A stretch of 64,000 nucleotides of DNA. It comes from Diphasiastrum complanatum. Lineage: Eukaryota > Streptophyta > Lycopodiopsida > Lycopodiales > Lycopodiaceae. The notes beneath the pieces are model-generated. The model worked only from the letters and a program-made list of their open reading frames with translations. It was not told the origin of the DNA and did not search any database. Shown piece by piece: positions 48,178-59,828 of the stretch; position 1 is the stretch's first letter, and each line of letters begins with the position of its first letter. The stretch is from the NCBI GenBank assembly GCA_029204225.1, contig CM055099.1:67759084-67823083 (forward strand), written 5' to 3'. The position numbers and the translations under genes were made by a program.

Positions 48178-48192
48178 TGGCGCCATTGTCGC
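48178..48192 (+). other. Gypsy primer binding site
   Basis: tggcgccattgtcgc resembles the tggcgccgttgcc-type primer site (tRNA-Asp class) used by plant Tat/Athila Gypsy elements. It fixes the element on the plus strand. Confidence 0.75.
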
Positions 48193-49290
48193 TTTTTAAG
48201 ATTTTTACCTAGCTTTCATTTCATTTCATTTTTTCGCTTCGTATTTGTGTGTATGCTTGCTTGCTTTTTACCTTCACACCACAGCACGAGACTTCTCTCC
48301 AGGTCCTCAATGAGCTGCGAAGCAACCTATCAAGGTGGGGGAAGTAACAAAAGTGTCAACTTGGGCATTTTCTTTGAAATAAGTGACCCAAGTGACAATT
48401 TTTTCAGCCAAACAGCTATATCAAAATTTGTCGGTCTGTCTGCAACCATAATAGACCCTGGTCTTCCATTTTATCACCTCCATGAATTCTGCTCAATTTC
48501 TTGTGAAAACACCCTAATATATTGTCAAAATTCACTATTTTCCAAATATATCTTGGTCTTAGAATTCGCTGGCTTCATTGAGGCTAGATCTATCAAAGAT
48601 CAGTCCTCCAACAGCTCCGCAAATTCTATCTCATAGATTTTGCCTGTTTTCTGTCAGAAAATCATCTTTTTCACTATTTTTCTCATCTATCAACAAAACC
48701 TCATTATCAGAATTCGCCAGTCATACCATGAAATCGCCAACACTGAGAACGAATTTTCTGTACCCTCTGCGAATTCTATAACTAATTTTTTTTTTTTAAA
48801 TATAAAAAATCAATATTTTGACAAAAAGCACTTCTTGTCAAAATTCACGAATAATGTAGTTAGATTTATCCGAATGTCCAGAATTTCTAGACCAGTCCAT
48901 GAATTCTCTTACAACAAAAAATTCCAATTTTTGTCCAAATCTTTCATTCTGTAAGAAAATTGTTCTTTTTGTCTTTTTGCCAAGTACAGTACTACCTTGA
49001 TCATTTGTTTTGTTACTCTACTCCGCACTCTACATGTCTCGAGATTGTGCTGAATCTTTCAATCCAACCCCTCCACAACTAGAACACAGAATTCCACATA
49101 TCGATGCACGAAAATATGATGGAGAATCTGACCCAATCCGATTTCTCCAAGACTTTGATAATGCATGCCGCTTCTATGGAGATACCTTTGAGACTGGAAA
49201 GCCTTGTCTATTTCCCATGGTACTCTATGGAATAGCCAAAGAGTGCTATCTTAACCTCGAAACTCCTGATCTTGCCTTTGATGAGATTTC
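48193..49290 (+). pseudogene. Gypsy leader and start of gag, interrupted by Copia
   Basis: The leader 48193-49000 has no convincing frame. Gag starts at about 49034 and reads RIPHIDARKYDGESDPIRF, LQDFDNACRFYGDTFETGK and AKECYLNLETPDLAFDE, typical of the plant retrotransposon gag domain. It stops at about 49290, where the reverse strand becomes a Copia LTR. The rest of gag is missing. Confidence 0.8.
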
Positions 49291-50597
49291 GTGTATCGCA
49301 ATTTGGATTTCGCAGTCGCAAAGCTTTTGCGAAGGAACCACGATCCTCTGTTCCGATTCGGATGGAGTTTAGATGCGATCGCTAGACACTGCCAGCTGAA
49401 TCACTCCTACAATCCTCCAGAATGTAGTTAGGCTCTGCTGATCTACGTTTATAAAATTAATGCAGCATTCAACATAGTTTCAACCAAGGTGCGGAATTAA
49501 AATAAACAAGAAAACTCAGACACATGATTAACAACAGAAGCATTTGCATTCAAGATCAGACACAATAAGAGAAATTAACTATATTGATCTTTCTCTGCTT
49601 CCTTCAAGCACTGCATGCAAATCCACGCAATGTGTTGGCGTGAGAGAAACACAGTTCTCTCACAAGTAATCGTCTCGCTTTACTAGCAGATAGTTGGATC
49701 TCTATGGATCCTGATCACAGAGCTTGTCTAGCATGCAGCGGACTTGTTGTCTGTGTTTCGTCTTGATTGCTTCCTAGCATAAGACTACTCCATTACATTG
49801 TATGTGTATTCTATTGATTTATATGTCAAGTATCATTCAATAAGTATGGTCGCTGTTTGTGAATATAAGATTAGAGTGATTAAACATCTACAACTAATCA
49901 GGGAATCACAAGAGTGACAGATTAGCCACGACCTAAAATGTATCTACTGACATCATATCATCAGATCATATATCTGTATTTTTGGGTACTTACATGATCT
50001 TGCTGGTACTCTTTGGAGCGTGCAGGCAGGAGAAGGTTTCGTTTCCGACGTTGGTTTTGTTTTGGTTGTTTGCCTTCTCTTGTACTAGACCGCAAAAGAT
50101 TCTCGTTCGTGAATCTTTTGTGTTCGCAAACCGTTCATCTTCATCTGCTTTGACTTTTGTGTTCACGAACCATTCGCCTTCGTTTTCTTTGACTTTCATG
50201 TTCACGAATCTTTTCGTGCTTTGTGTCTCTAGATCTTTGAGTTCATGAATGTCTTCGTCGGGCTGAGGGTTGAAAGCTAGCAAGGCTTCATAATTAGAAA
50301 CGTTTTGTTTCTTCAGCTCCCTCTCAAAGCATGATAGCTTTACGATCCCAAGACTGCTCCTTTGTCTCTCAAAGAGTCCTTTGTCCAGGGCTTTAGTGAA
50401 GATGTCAGCAACCATGTCTCTCGTTCCATGAAGATGATATACAGCATATTCTTCTCAATTAGATCCCTAATCAAGTGGTACTTGATCACAATGTGTTTCG
50501 TTCTGGAATGGAACATGAGATCTTTCGTCAAGTGTATTGCAGAGGTGTTGTCCATTGGACCAGTACCCGATACACCATTGACAATGTCCTAAAGAAG
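49291..50597 (-). mobile_element. Copia family A 3' end (RNase H tail and LTR) nested in Gypsy
   Basis: Minus strand: RNase H end PMDNTSAIHLTKDLMFHSRTKH (50550), then MVADIFTKALDKGLFERQRS (50415), a frame change apart, followed by the family A LTR (to about 49295), homologous to 1725-2588. The repeat-rich block at 50090-50260 encodes RFVNMKVKENEGEWFVNTKV-like text. The rest of the Copia element is absent. Gypsy gag precedes it and Gypsy protease follows, so it lies inside the Gypsy element. Confidence 0.85.
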
Positions 50598-53500
50598 CAG
50601 CCATGATAGATGGAGGTTCAGGAGTTAACCTTATCTACAAAGCTATGTGCAAAATGGGGCCTTACAAAGATTAAGCCTGCTACTTTTGCTATTAAGCTAG
50701 TTGATCAAACAACAGTTCATCCACGAGGAATGGTGGAAGATATACCTATCAGAATTGCAGAAGTACAATTTGTCATTACTTTCGTAGTAATGGACTTACC
50801 AGAAGTGCCAAATGTCTACCAAATTCTATTAGGACGTCCATGTTACGAGTTGCGCAAGTAATTCATAACTGGGGTACCAGAAAAATCACTTTTGAAAATC
50901 GTGAACATGCACTTAAGATTGATCCTACAACTTGGACTATCAAACCAGTGGTTTAAAAAGAGGATGACAACTCATCAACAATAGATCATACTTGTGATCG
51001 ACCAGAGAAAAATTTGGGAGCTCATTATGATTCTCAAATGGATACTGTCAATTGGGAACCAAAAAAGATTGTACAAGTTGGATCACAACTTACTCCTGAA
51101 CAGTATCAAGCACTCCGATTGTTACTTATTAAGTATCAAGATTGCTTTGCATGGACTTATCAAGATTTGAAGGGTATTCCGACATCAGTGATTGAACATA
51201 CCATACCTTTAGTACCTGATGCAGTTCCAAAGGTTACAAAGTTCTATCGTTGTAATCCTAATGTGGCGGACCTGATAAAGAAAGAACCTCAAAGATTTCT
51301 TGATGCCGATCTCATTTATGAGATCGAGCATACCGAATAAATTTCATCGATTGTCATTGTTCCTAAGAAAAATGGATAGTTGTGGATCTGTGTGAATCTC
51401 AAAGCATTGAACAAAATGACGCGAAAGGATCACTTTCAGTTACCTTTTACTGAAAGCATTTTGGATCGCCTTCCTGGAGCGCTTATAGTTTTTTGGATGG
51501 ATTTAGTGGCTACAACCAGGTTAAGATTGCACCTACCGATCGCCATAAAACTGCTTATGCAATAGAATGGGACACCTATGCTTACAAAGTAATGTCGTTT
51601 GGACTTTGTAACGCACCAAGTTCATTCCAAAGAGTAATGCAATTTGCTTTTAAAGATTATCTGCAGAAATTTCTTGAAATTTACTTGGACGACTTGGGAG
51701 TTCATAGTACAGATACAGACCACTTGGATCGATTGGAGAAAGGATTTTGAAAGATGCCGCAAATATCAAATTTTTCTAAATCCGAAAAAATGTCAGATAT
51801 GGGTTTCCCACGGAGTTGTGCTTGGACATGTGATATCAAGCCATGGTATTGCCACGGATTATTCTAAGATCAAAGTTATTGTGGAATTGCCACCGCTAGC
51901 AACAATTCGTGGAGTTTACGTGTTTATGGATCATGCGAACTACTATCGAATCTTTATTTTCCTCTTTGCAGATTTAGCACGACCTATATACAAACTGACT
52001 ATTGTTCCTATTTGGACAGTAGAAGCGTTAGAAGCCTTTGAAAAATTAAAAAAAGCATTAACTTCAGCACCAATACTGCGTTTTCCAGATTGGACGATAG
52101 ATTTTTATGTTCATACGGATGTCTCAAAATATGCCATTGGATCAGTTTTGACGCAGCCAGGCGACTATAAGTTTATCCTATATGATTTGCAAGCAGACAG
52201 CTTACAGAACCAGAAAAGAATTATTCAACAACAGAACGCGAGGCATTAGCCATGATTTTCTCCGTTCAGAAATTTCGTCACTAGCTCATGGAAACGCACT
52301 TTGCATTTTATACGGATCATCAATGTTACTTTACTTGGTAAACAAGACATGCAATACTGGACGTATTGCAAGATGGCTATTGTTATTGACTGAATTTGAC
52401 TTTCGAATTGTGGTTCGAAAGGGCAAGCAACATTCTCTAGCCGATCACATTTTGCGAATTGAATTTGCACCAGTTAATACTGAAGTGGATGATGAACTGT
52501 CAGATGCTGCATTGTTCTATGTTGAAGCAATACCTGAGTGGGCAGTAGATATTGTTGAGTACCTGATGCTAGGACAACCGAATGACTCCTTGACAAAAGT
52601 ACAGAAGAGACAATTGATTCATAAGGCTCAACCTTATCAATTAATTGCAGGACAATTGTATCGTCGTGGATTAGATAATATTTTACGAAGGTGTGTTTTA
52701 CCACATGAAGTACCAGATTTTATCATGTTTTCACATGATGGCATGGGTGGAAGACACTTCTCTACAGATATTATTGTTCGCAAACTTTTACAATCAAGTT
52801 GTTGGTGGCCTACGCTTCACAAGGACACAAAAAATTTTATTCAGACATGTGATGTTTGCCAGTGAGCACAACGACCTACTCGACAGAACTATGAACTCTT
52901 GCATCCGGTTTTATCACAAGCACCATTTGAGAAATGGGGACTGGATTATGTTGGACCTATTCACCCTGCCTTGCAAGGATCTCAGGCCCGATACATTATC
53001 ATCGCAACTGATTATATGACCAAGTGGGTAGAAGCCAAAGCTGTCAAAGTTGCTGATGCAAAATTTACAGCCAAGTTTCTATATGAAAATATTATAGTCA
53101 GATTTGGACGTCCGATCGAGATTGTCAGTGACCGAGGTACACACTTTGTTAATCAAACAATAAAGTGTTTACTGAAAGATTTTTTTGTTATATACAGATT
53201 TAGTACTCCCTACTATCCCAGAGGGAATGGCCAAGCTGAATCTTCTAATAAGATTATTTGCACGATTATGACAAAGACAGTTGAAGCGAGTCGGTCTGAT
53301 TGGGAACATAAACTGTATGCAGCATTATGGGCATTCAGAACCGCTTACAAAAATAGTACAAATCAAACACCTTTCCAACTGGTTTATGGTCAAGATGTTG
53401 TCATGCCGATTGAATTTTTAATCCCATCCTTACGCATAGCAGCAACGAAACGATTAAATGATGATAATCTTTAAAAATCCATCATGAAGCGTTGCACAAA

Positions 53501-53806
53501 TTATGTGAAACCTGATTGATGGCAATTCATGCCTTAGCAGCAGAGAAAGCACGCCGCAAGGCATGGCACGATTGTCGATTACCCAAAAAAGATCTGAAAC
53601 CACGAGATCTGGCATTGATGTACAAAACGAAGCTGATCAAGGGAAAGTTGAAGTTTACCGTTGAAGGCCCGTATAAAGTGAAAGAAATCTTGAACTATGG
53701 CGCAATAATTCTTGAGCACTTGGATGGACAACGATTTGATACTCCGGTAAATGGTAGCCGATTACGCAAGTTTTGGCAGCCTACTCCACCAGTTCAGCAA
53801 GCCTGA
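50598..53806 (+). pseudogene. Gypsy pol: protease, RT, RNase H, integrase
   Basis: Plus strand with several frame changes: protease-like GGSGVNLIYKAM...YQILLGRPC (50605-50850), RT (LDADLIYEIEH, LWICVNLKALNKMTRKDHF; MDGFSGYNQVKIAP; FGLCNAPSSFQRVM; YLDDLGVHS, about 51690), RT thumb and RNase H (VLGHVISSHGIATDYSKI, FYVHTDVSKYAIGSVLTQPG), integrase zinc region to CDVCQ (52860), and integrase core (WGLDYVGPIHPA, SDRGTHFVNQ, GNGQAESSNKI), ending GQRFDTPVNGSRLRKFW (53760). DDE residues look present. There is no chromodomain; with the primer site this suggests the Tat/Athila branch. Stops at 51338, 51379 and 52863 and shifts at about 51500, 51750 and 52240 inactivate it. Confidence 0.92.
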
Positions 53807-54641
53807 TCTCAATACTTTTTTAAAAATTTTAATTTTTTATCAATTTTTTGTTTTCAGTACTTAATTTGCTGAGATTTTTGAAAAAAGATAGTCAAAAAAA
53901 GAAGAAAAAAAAAAAAGTAAAGCAAGAGATAAGAAAAGACTGATGAGCAAAAGTCAAAAAGTCATCAGCATATGAAAAAGGAAGCACAGTAATTTCTTGA
54001 TGGAAAAAGACTTAGAAAATCACTGTTTTGGTCAGATTTGGCCTATACAGTACCAGAAACCTTCGTTGAGCTCTCAGACTGTACATCAACTCTAAATTTA
54101 TCTAATTTAGAGTGGGCAAAGGTTTCTGTCAAGAGAACACCCAGTTTTTGAGTTAGGCGAAGTATCATTGATATGCCATTTTGGGAACCTTCCCCGAGCA
54201 TCTTAACCTCATTATGAACCTTCGTCGACCTACTAGATGATCTTAAAATGTTAAAATTAGGTTGACCATAAGGTCAGATTGTGAAAAAATGCATTTATGA
54301 TAGTACTTGGGCGAAGGACCCTCCTGGGCGAAGGTTCATCCTTTGCCGGACCTGGAAAACATTCGCCTGATAGGTTTAGATCCCCAGAACCCTTCACCAA
54401 AATTTTTATAGCCTATTTTCACAGTACTGTACATGCCTGCAAATTTTTGTTCAGAACTGATCAGCCAAACTAGTATTCAGTGTAATGGACCCACCAAATT
54501 CACCTGTAAGTTGACTGAATTTGATTCATTCCTCACTTGTGCTAGCGAAGCTCTTGCAAATTTTTCTTGTGACCAAAGCCTTCCAAAATTCCTGCATTGC
54601 TTTCTGATATAACGTGTTTTATATTTCCTTTCTGATCATCA
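53807..54641. other. Gypsy spacer after pol
   Basis: No open frame. It includes repeated 'cgaaggttc/accttcg' words at 54055-54335 (caaaggtttctg, gggcgaagga, cgaaggttcatcc) in both orientations. Confidence 0.5.
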
Positions 54642-57570
54642 TGTCTTCTATCGATACTTCTAAGTCTCCATGCTATACTATCCATCGTGATGTCCCATCT
54701 GCAACGGACATCATGATTCTTCCTAGCACAAGCATGGTCACTTAGTGGATGACCTTGCGGATCTGCTACTCACTGCAATGGGTATTCATGAGAGAGCCTT
54801 TTCAGGTCGCATCAATATGGATTCCATCACTCTTGCCTTCAGTACGTGGAAGGAAGAGAAATTCAAATTTTATATCACTTTTCAGGGAGCCACACATAAG
54901 GTATGCGTCACTAAGGCCGCCCTTGCAACTATAGGTATAGCATCTAGCACGCAGGCCTCACCCAATCATAAGCATGCCAAACAGACCATCAAGCCATATA
55001 TTGACTTCACCAACGATCTGCACTGGACCAATGACGGCTACCTTCTGGAAGCCATCACTGAGCCTTCAATCCAAGCTGCTGCCCAGTTACTGAACAACCT
55101 CCTGATGGTTGACAACCTCAGGAAAGATCGCATCACATCACAGATCCTCCATAGGATAGTGGAGTCCCACACCAAGTTAGCCAAAGCCCCTCTTGAACCG
55201 TATAATTGGTTCAAGACTATTTCTGGTGAGTTCAAACGAGCTATTAAGGCCAATACTAGGCAGTAGTTTGCTGCCGACTCTTTATTGTCTCTTTTAGCTG
55301 CTTCTCATTTAGAAAACAGAATTCATGGCTTCCACCTGGATTCTATGCTTTTGGTCTATGAAGAAGCACCGGCCAAGTCATCTCACCAGGCCTCGAGTTC
55401 TCATAGTCATCGTCGTCCATGCAGCAAGATCGTTATTTCTGACTCGGCTTCCGCGTCACGACGTCGCACTAGGCATATCTCGTCAGCTGCTCTTCCACCC
55501 CCTGCTGTTGTTCGCACTGAACTTTCCATTCTCCCAGCCTCTGATGCTTCGCTCATCTCTGCTTCCATTCAAGGACAGTCTGTGACCATTGGGCCTACCA
55601 TTCCCATCACAGCTGCCCAGGTCGCCTCACCCCCACACACCGAAGCCACCTCACCAAACACACAGTTCTTCATGGATATGTTCGATGATTCCGATCCCCT
55701 TGGGGCCACCAAAATTTTTGAAATGCCCCAAAGCCCTATGCCCTTTGAACTCCAATCCCTTGGCAGAGGATTCAAACATATCCATGAATCTATTGTTGGT
55801 GTTGAAGATGTCAGCCAACAACCTCATACGGAAGATAGTCCAGCCGCACTTTGGTCGACAAAGCTATAAAATCACCAAAACAGTTCGACGCCATAGTGCC
55901 TGAAGGGTTTGAAGAGGAAGGCCATTTTGAAGAAAAAGACGTAGTGGCACCTATTCCATGCCAACCAAGGACAGCTCCATCAGGTCCTCCTGCTGCTGCT
56001 GCCTCCATAACCATCGATTCTAGGGATGCTCTAGGTTTGGTTTCAAGCCTTGCGCAAGTGATCCAGTCGATGCTAGATAAAAAGAAAAAAATGGAGTAGA
56101 GAATCTCTGATCTAGAATCCAAAAACACTCTGATCAGCCAGAAACTTGTCCAGCTGGATCGAGAGTTGAAGATTGCCAAACAACACGAAGACAAGGCTAA
56201 AGCCGAAAAGAAGTTGGCCCAGCAACAAGCTGATCGCTTGGAAGAATACATCAGCTCCCTGCAAAATGTCCTGACAACCGCACATGATCAGGTGGATAAG
56301 GCCACGCAGGATGCCAAGCAACAGGTGCAACTGTTGAAGGGGCAATTGCAGATGGCTGAACAAGATCACACACGGCTTCAAGGTGAATTGGATGCGACCA
56401 CCTTTGAGCGTGATGCGTATTTTCAAACGCAAATACCAGATCATCCGGTCACACCGACGGAGATTGCATATTTGTTCAAAAAAGTGGAGACATACAAAGT
56501 GGCCCTTCAAGGATCTCAAGGCCGCTTTGACAGGTTCAAAGGAGCAGCTTCAACCGAGTTGGCAAAGGCTAAAGAGACCCTCACCGCCTATGAAAAAGCA
56601 GTCGTTCGAGTGTTGAAAGCCGGATCACAAATCCTCGTACCGGTCATGCCGCAATTCTCCCCTTCGCGCCAAGAAGCCGTACCAATGGATACAGGGGTTG
56701 ATTCGAGCATGGACCAGGGGAGAGCTCCAGATATAGCAGACCAACCGCCAACCATACCCCAGTACAAGTGGGTCCACCTTCATCAAGGACAACACCTCTA
56801 TTCAGAAGGCCCATCAACGTTGAGGACCAAATCCAGACCTTCTTAAAGCAACATCCGCATGAGTCCTCGCGTGGTGGATGGGTTCTGAAGTTTAAGACCT
56901 CCAAGATCGAGGCCGGCAAAGAGTTGGACAAAATACCTGCATTGGGAGAGCAGCCGGCATGGAGAATCACGGTTTTTTAGAAAACTCCAGAATCAATCAG
57001 GAGTTACGTTGCCAGCCCTTGCCAATTGCGGGTAGATCCCTATTACATGCCAATGTTGCGAATAAATAAATGGAAAGATTTGGGATTGGCTATGGACAAG
57101 GTCACTATCCGTATGCCCAATTGGCCAATCATCCATTAGCCTTACAGCTGGACCATCTCAGTGGATTTCCACTGCGCCTTACAAGCCTATCAACGAGAGA
57201 ATGTCCACTCTCCAGATCCAACGGTGCGACAATCGGCAATGTTTGCTAAAGATCTAACTCTGTTGGCATCAGTGGCAACCAGATGGGATGATTGTCTCCC
57301 TCCTCTAGCATTCGATCCAAATAAGCTGATGGCCTCAGAGAAAATCAAAGATCAGTTGCCGGTTGCTCGTTTATATTTTTGTGCAGCAATTATGGGAGGC
57401 TCCTAGAAATCACGCTTCACATCATGGACAGCCTCCAAGTGGATTGCCGGAGCCCACCGTTGTTTCCTGCCACACAATTTGGATTTTAATACTGCACGTC
57501 TCGATTTTATGGAGAAGGTGCATCATCATTTAATCAAGATTCAGCGCGAAGCCAATAAAAGTCCCCAATA
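54642..57570 (+). pseudogene. Extra Gypsy ORF after pol, coiled-coil protein of unknown function
   Basis: ATG 54642 starts MSSIDTSKSPCYTIHRDVP; after a shift near 54740 a frame runs 54745-55869 with one stop (55264), shifts near 55860, and continues 55851-56846 with a stop at 56097. Further pieces run to about 57570 (VDFHCALQAYQRENVH; stops at 56979, 57137 and 57404). About 950 codons in all. The first 170 residues are compact and globular (ITLAFSTWKEEKFKFYITF), the next 200 Ser/Pro-rich, and 56100-56620 is a long Glu/Gln/Lys coiled coil (KAEKKLAQQQADRLEEYI). No transmembrane segment, so not an envelope-like protein by appearance. It sits in sense between integrase and the polypurine tract, the place where some Tat/Athila elements carry an extra gene. 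I do not recognise it. Confidence 0.75.
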
Positions 57571-57610
57571 ACTACATATTGTAGGTGTCGTGGGACCACC
57601 ACCAGTTTTG

Positions 57611-57618
57611 GTGGGGGA
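57611..57618 (+). other. Gypsy polypurine tract
   Basis: gtgggggat-ac precedes TGTTGGAGGG at 57622, the likely LTR start. It primes plus-strand DNA in retrotransposon replication. Confidence 0.7.
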
Positions 57619-57621
57619 TAC

Positions 57622-58075
57622 TGTTGGAGGGTTTGCGGATCCCAAGGCAACCCTAACCCTAGTTAATAAGTGAGAGGGATTTGGCACCCTACATGTGTAA
57701 GTCCAACTCGATGATCACACAGTTATTTGATTGATTAGTTAAAAGTTAATAAAAGGACTTTAGGCCTTTTTGCGAGACTTTGAATGTCGCAGGGCCTAAA
57801 TGTTAAGTTAGTAAATAAAGTCGGGTTTCCCTCCAATTTTGATGGTTTTCACACTTTTTTAAATTCGAATAAAAAGAGAGACAAGACTGGACCAATAGGA
57901 TTCAGAGGCCAGGGTTCTCCTCTCTACTATAAGAAGGGACCAACTCGAGTTGCTCCTCATGTTCATTTCCTCATTTCAATAAAGCAATTTGGTTCTCTTC
58001 ATAAATGGATTGATGAATGTCCTTGCTCTCTATCACTTTTCCTCCATCTCTCATGCTTATTTGGATTTTGCTAAT
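57622..58075 (+). repeat. Gypsy 3' LTR, right edge uncertain
   Basis: Begins TGTTGGAGGGTTTGC after the polypurine tract. 'ctactataagaagg' (57928) is TATA-like and 'ttcaataaagcaat' (57975) resembles a polyadenylation signal, as expected inside an LTR. The end is not certain; 58076-58331 includes a short GA run at 58133-58153. Confidence 0.65.
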
Positions 58076-58331
58076 TGTTGGATCTGAGTGTTATTGGGAT
58101 TGTATGTTATTATACTTTTTATGAGAGAAGAAGGGAGAGAGAGAGAGAGAAAGAGTAAGCTATCTCTGTTGTGGATGGGTAGTGTTAAGGGATGTGTAGT
58201 GTTAAAGAGTAGGGTTAATGGATGTAGAGATAGATGTGAATCCTCCATTCATGTTGAAATCTGAACTAAACTATCGCTCTCTTGGGAACGAACCTACGCG
58301 TGACCATTAACTCCGTCTCTTTGATGCTAGA

Positions 58332-58987
58332 TTGACTAAACCTTGGATTCAGGTTAGGCAAGGAAAGAAACCCACTACAAACCAGCACATCGCCACCTTG
58401 GAAGAACGATTAAAGACAGCTGCCCAATCAACGTCGTCTGCCCATGCAGAGCACGCCCAGTTCCATGATTCTGGCACCACTTTGATGGATCCGATGGTGG
58501 AGATGGAGCAAGATTCCAACAGCCTTCACCTGATACTCAAGGCTCAACATTTCAAGCCCAACCCCTGGGGCAAGGAGCTCAAGCACCAACCAATCCAGAA
58601 GGCTCTGGTGGTACCGGCCCCCAACACTATCTTTTTCTTTCCTCCACTTCTAACCCCATCGACACCACTAATCTCATTGACACCACTAACCTCCCACTTA
58701 TTCAACGCCAATTTTCTCCTGAATCACAAAGAATTGCTGAAGGTAACCATTCCCCTCCTCTCTCCCCTGAACTTGAACCACAAATTCAACATGTCATTGC
58801 CTCTGAAGCACCAACCATCTGGCACAGAATCACACCTACAAAACCGAGCAAGGAGCTGCGTGCATCTGAAGAATTTGTCAAACAATATCCAACCACAAAG
58901 GAACGCGACGACTACATATTGCCAAATCTGGACCAGTGTAAAACCCATAAAGAAGCAGTCAAACTCCTGGATCCACAACCCCTGTAG
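58332..58987 (+). pseudogene. Unrecognised ORF pair, frameshifted
   Basis: 58332-58490 reads PWIQVRQGKKPTTNQHIATL in one frame. From 58493 to the stop at 58985 another frame is open for 164 codons and looks the more protein-like: GARFQQPSPDTQGS, SNPIDTTNLIDTTNLPLIQR, ELEPQIQHVIASEAPTIW and KERDDYILPNLDQCKTHKEA. A shift near 58480 would join them. It is Pro/Thr/Gln-rich and hydrophilic. It may be a non-LTR retrotransposon ORF1 or a gag linker, but I recognise no domain. Confidence 0.45.
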
Positions 58988-59215
58988 TGCCACCAGCTCT
59001 TCCTACAAAGCAAGACCTCCATGGCACGGTATCTCAAAGCACCCTCCTACATGAGAAAAAAATCTCTATTATTATTCGGTAGCGAGGCGAGAACCATTTC
59101 ATGGCACCAAGGTCAAGAATCGGATATTTTGGCCCAAGCTCACAGGCGTCGGTACCGGCAACTTAGCCAAAGACATGGTCACCAACTGCCGTGTATTCTA
59201 CGCTAAATTCACACG

Positions 59216-59813
59216 TGTGGGACGCCCTACACATGTATTTTTTATCTCCTAAGCACAATAACACCATAAAGATCAGACTAGCATTGGTTGTCAATAGGAA
59301 AGCTGACCATACAAGCAATATTATTGTGTTACAAGCAAGATCTTTCAATAAAACATAAGAAAAAGCATCATAAATGCCTCTACTCGGCTAGAGAGAGAAA
59401 ATAGCAAGTACAAAACTTGCGGAGAGAGAGAGGGCACAAAGAGCTTGTCTCCAAATTTGCATTACACACAAATTTCATCATTTTCTCAATGAGAGTACAT
59501 CACATATATATAGATCCATGAACTCTTCTTCTACTTTGAGTTGAATTGGAGTTGTGGATCCACCTCTCAAGCTATCTAGACTTATCCAAGCTAGCTCACT
59601 ATGTCTAATTGTACCACATAGTCTTTTCATGCATTAAATGTGGCATGTAAAGTACAAATGGCAATTCCTATGGTAGCTCGAGTTTCTACTTCTACCTACC
59701 TTAAATATTTTATTCTAAGATGGGTCTATACTAAGCCAAAAGAGCTCAATTCATCTTTGGCATTTTTAGGACCCATACTCACAACATTAGATAGATTTTT
59801 CAATATTTTGACA
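59216..59813 (-). repeat. Copia family B 3' LTR (minus)
   Basis: On the minus strand TTTTTAGGAGTG is followed by TGTCAAAATATTG at 59813. The lower boundary at 59216 gives ACA as the minus-strand end. 'acatatatatagatcc' (59502) is a TATA-like word. The matching 5' LTR lies outside or at the very edge of the window. Confidence 0.6.
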
Positions 59814-59828
59814 CTCCTAAAAATGTAT

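Noticed and set aside
54642-57570. Extra Gypsy ORF as an envelope protein
   Set aside because: No signal peptide, membrane segment or cleavage site is visible; long coiled coil and Ser/Pro-rich parts instead.
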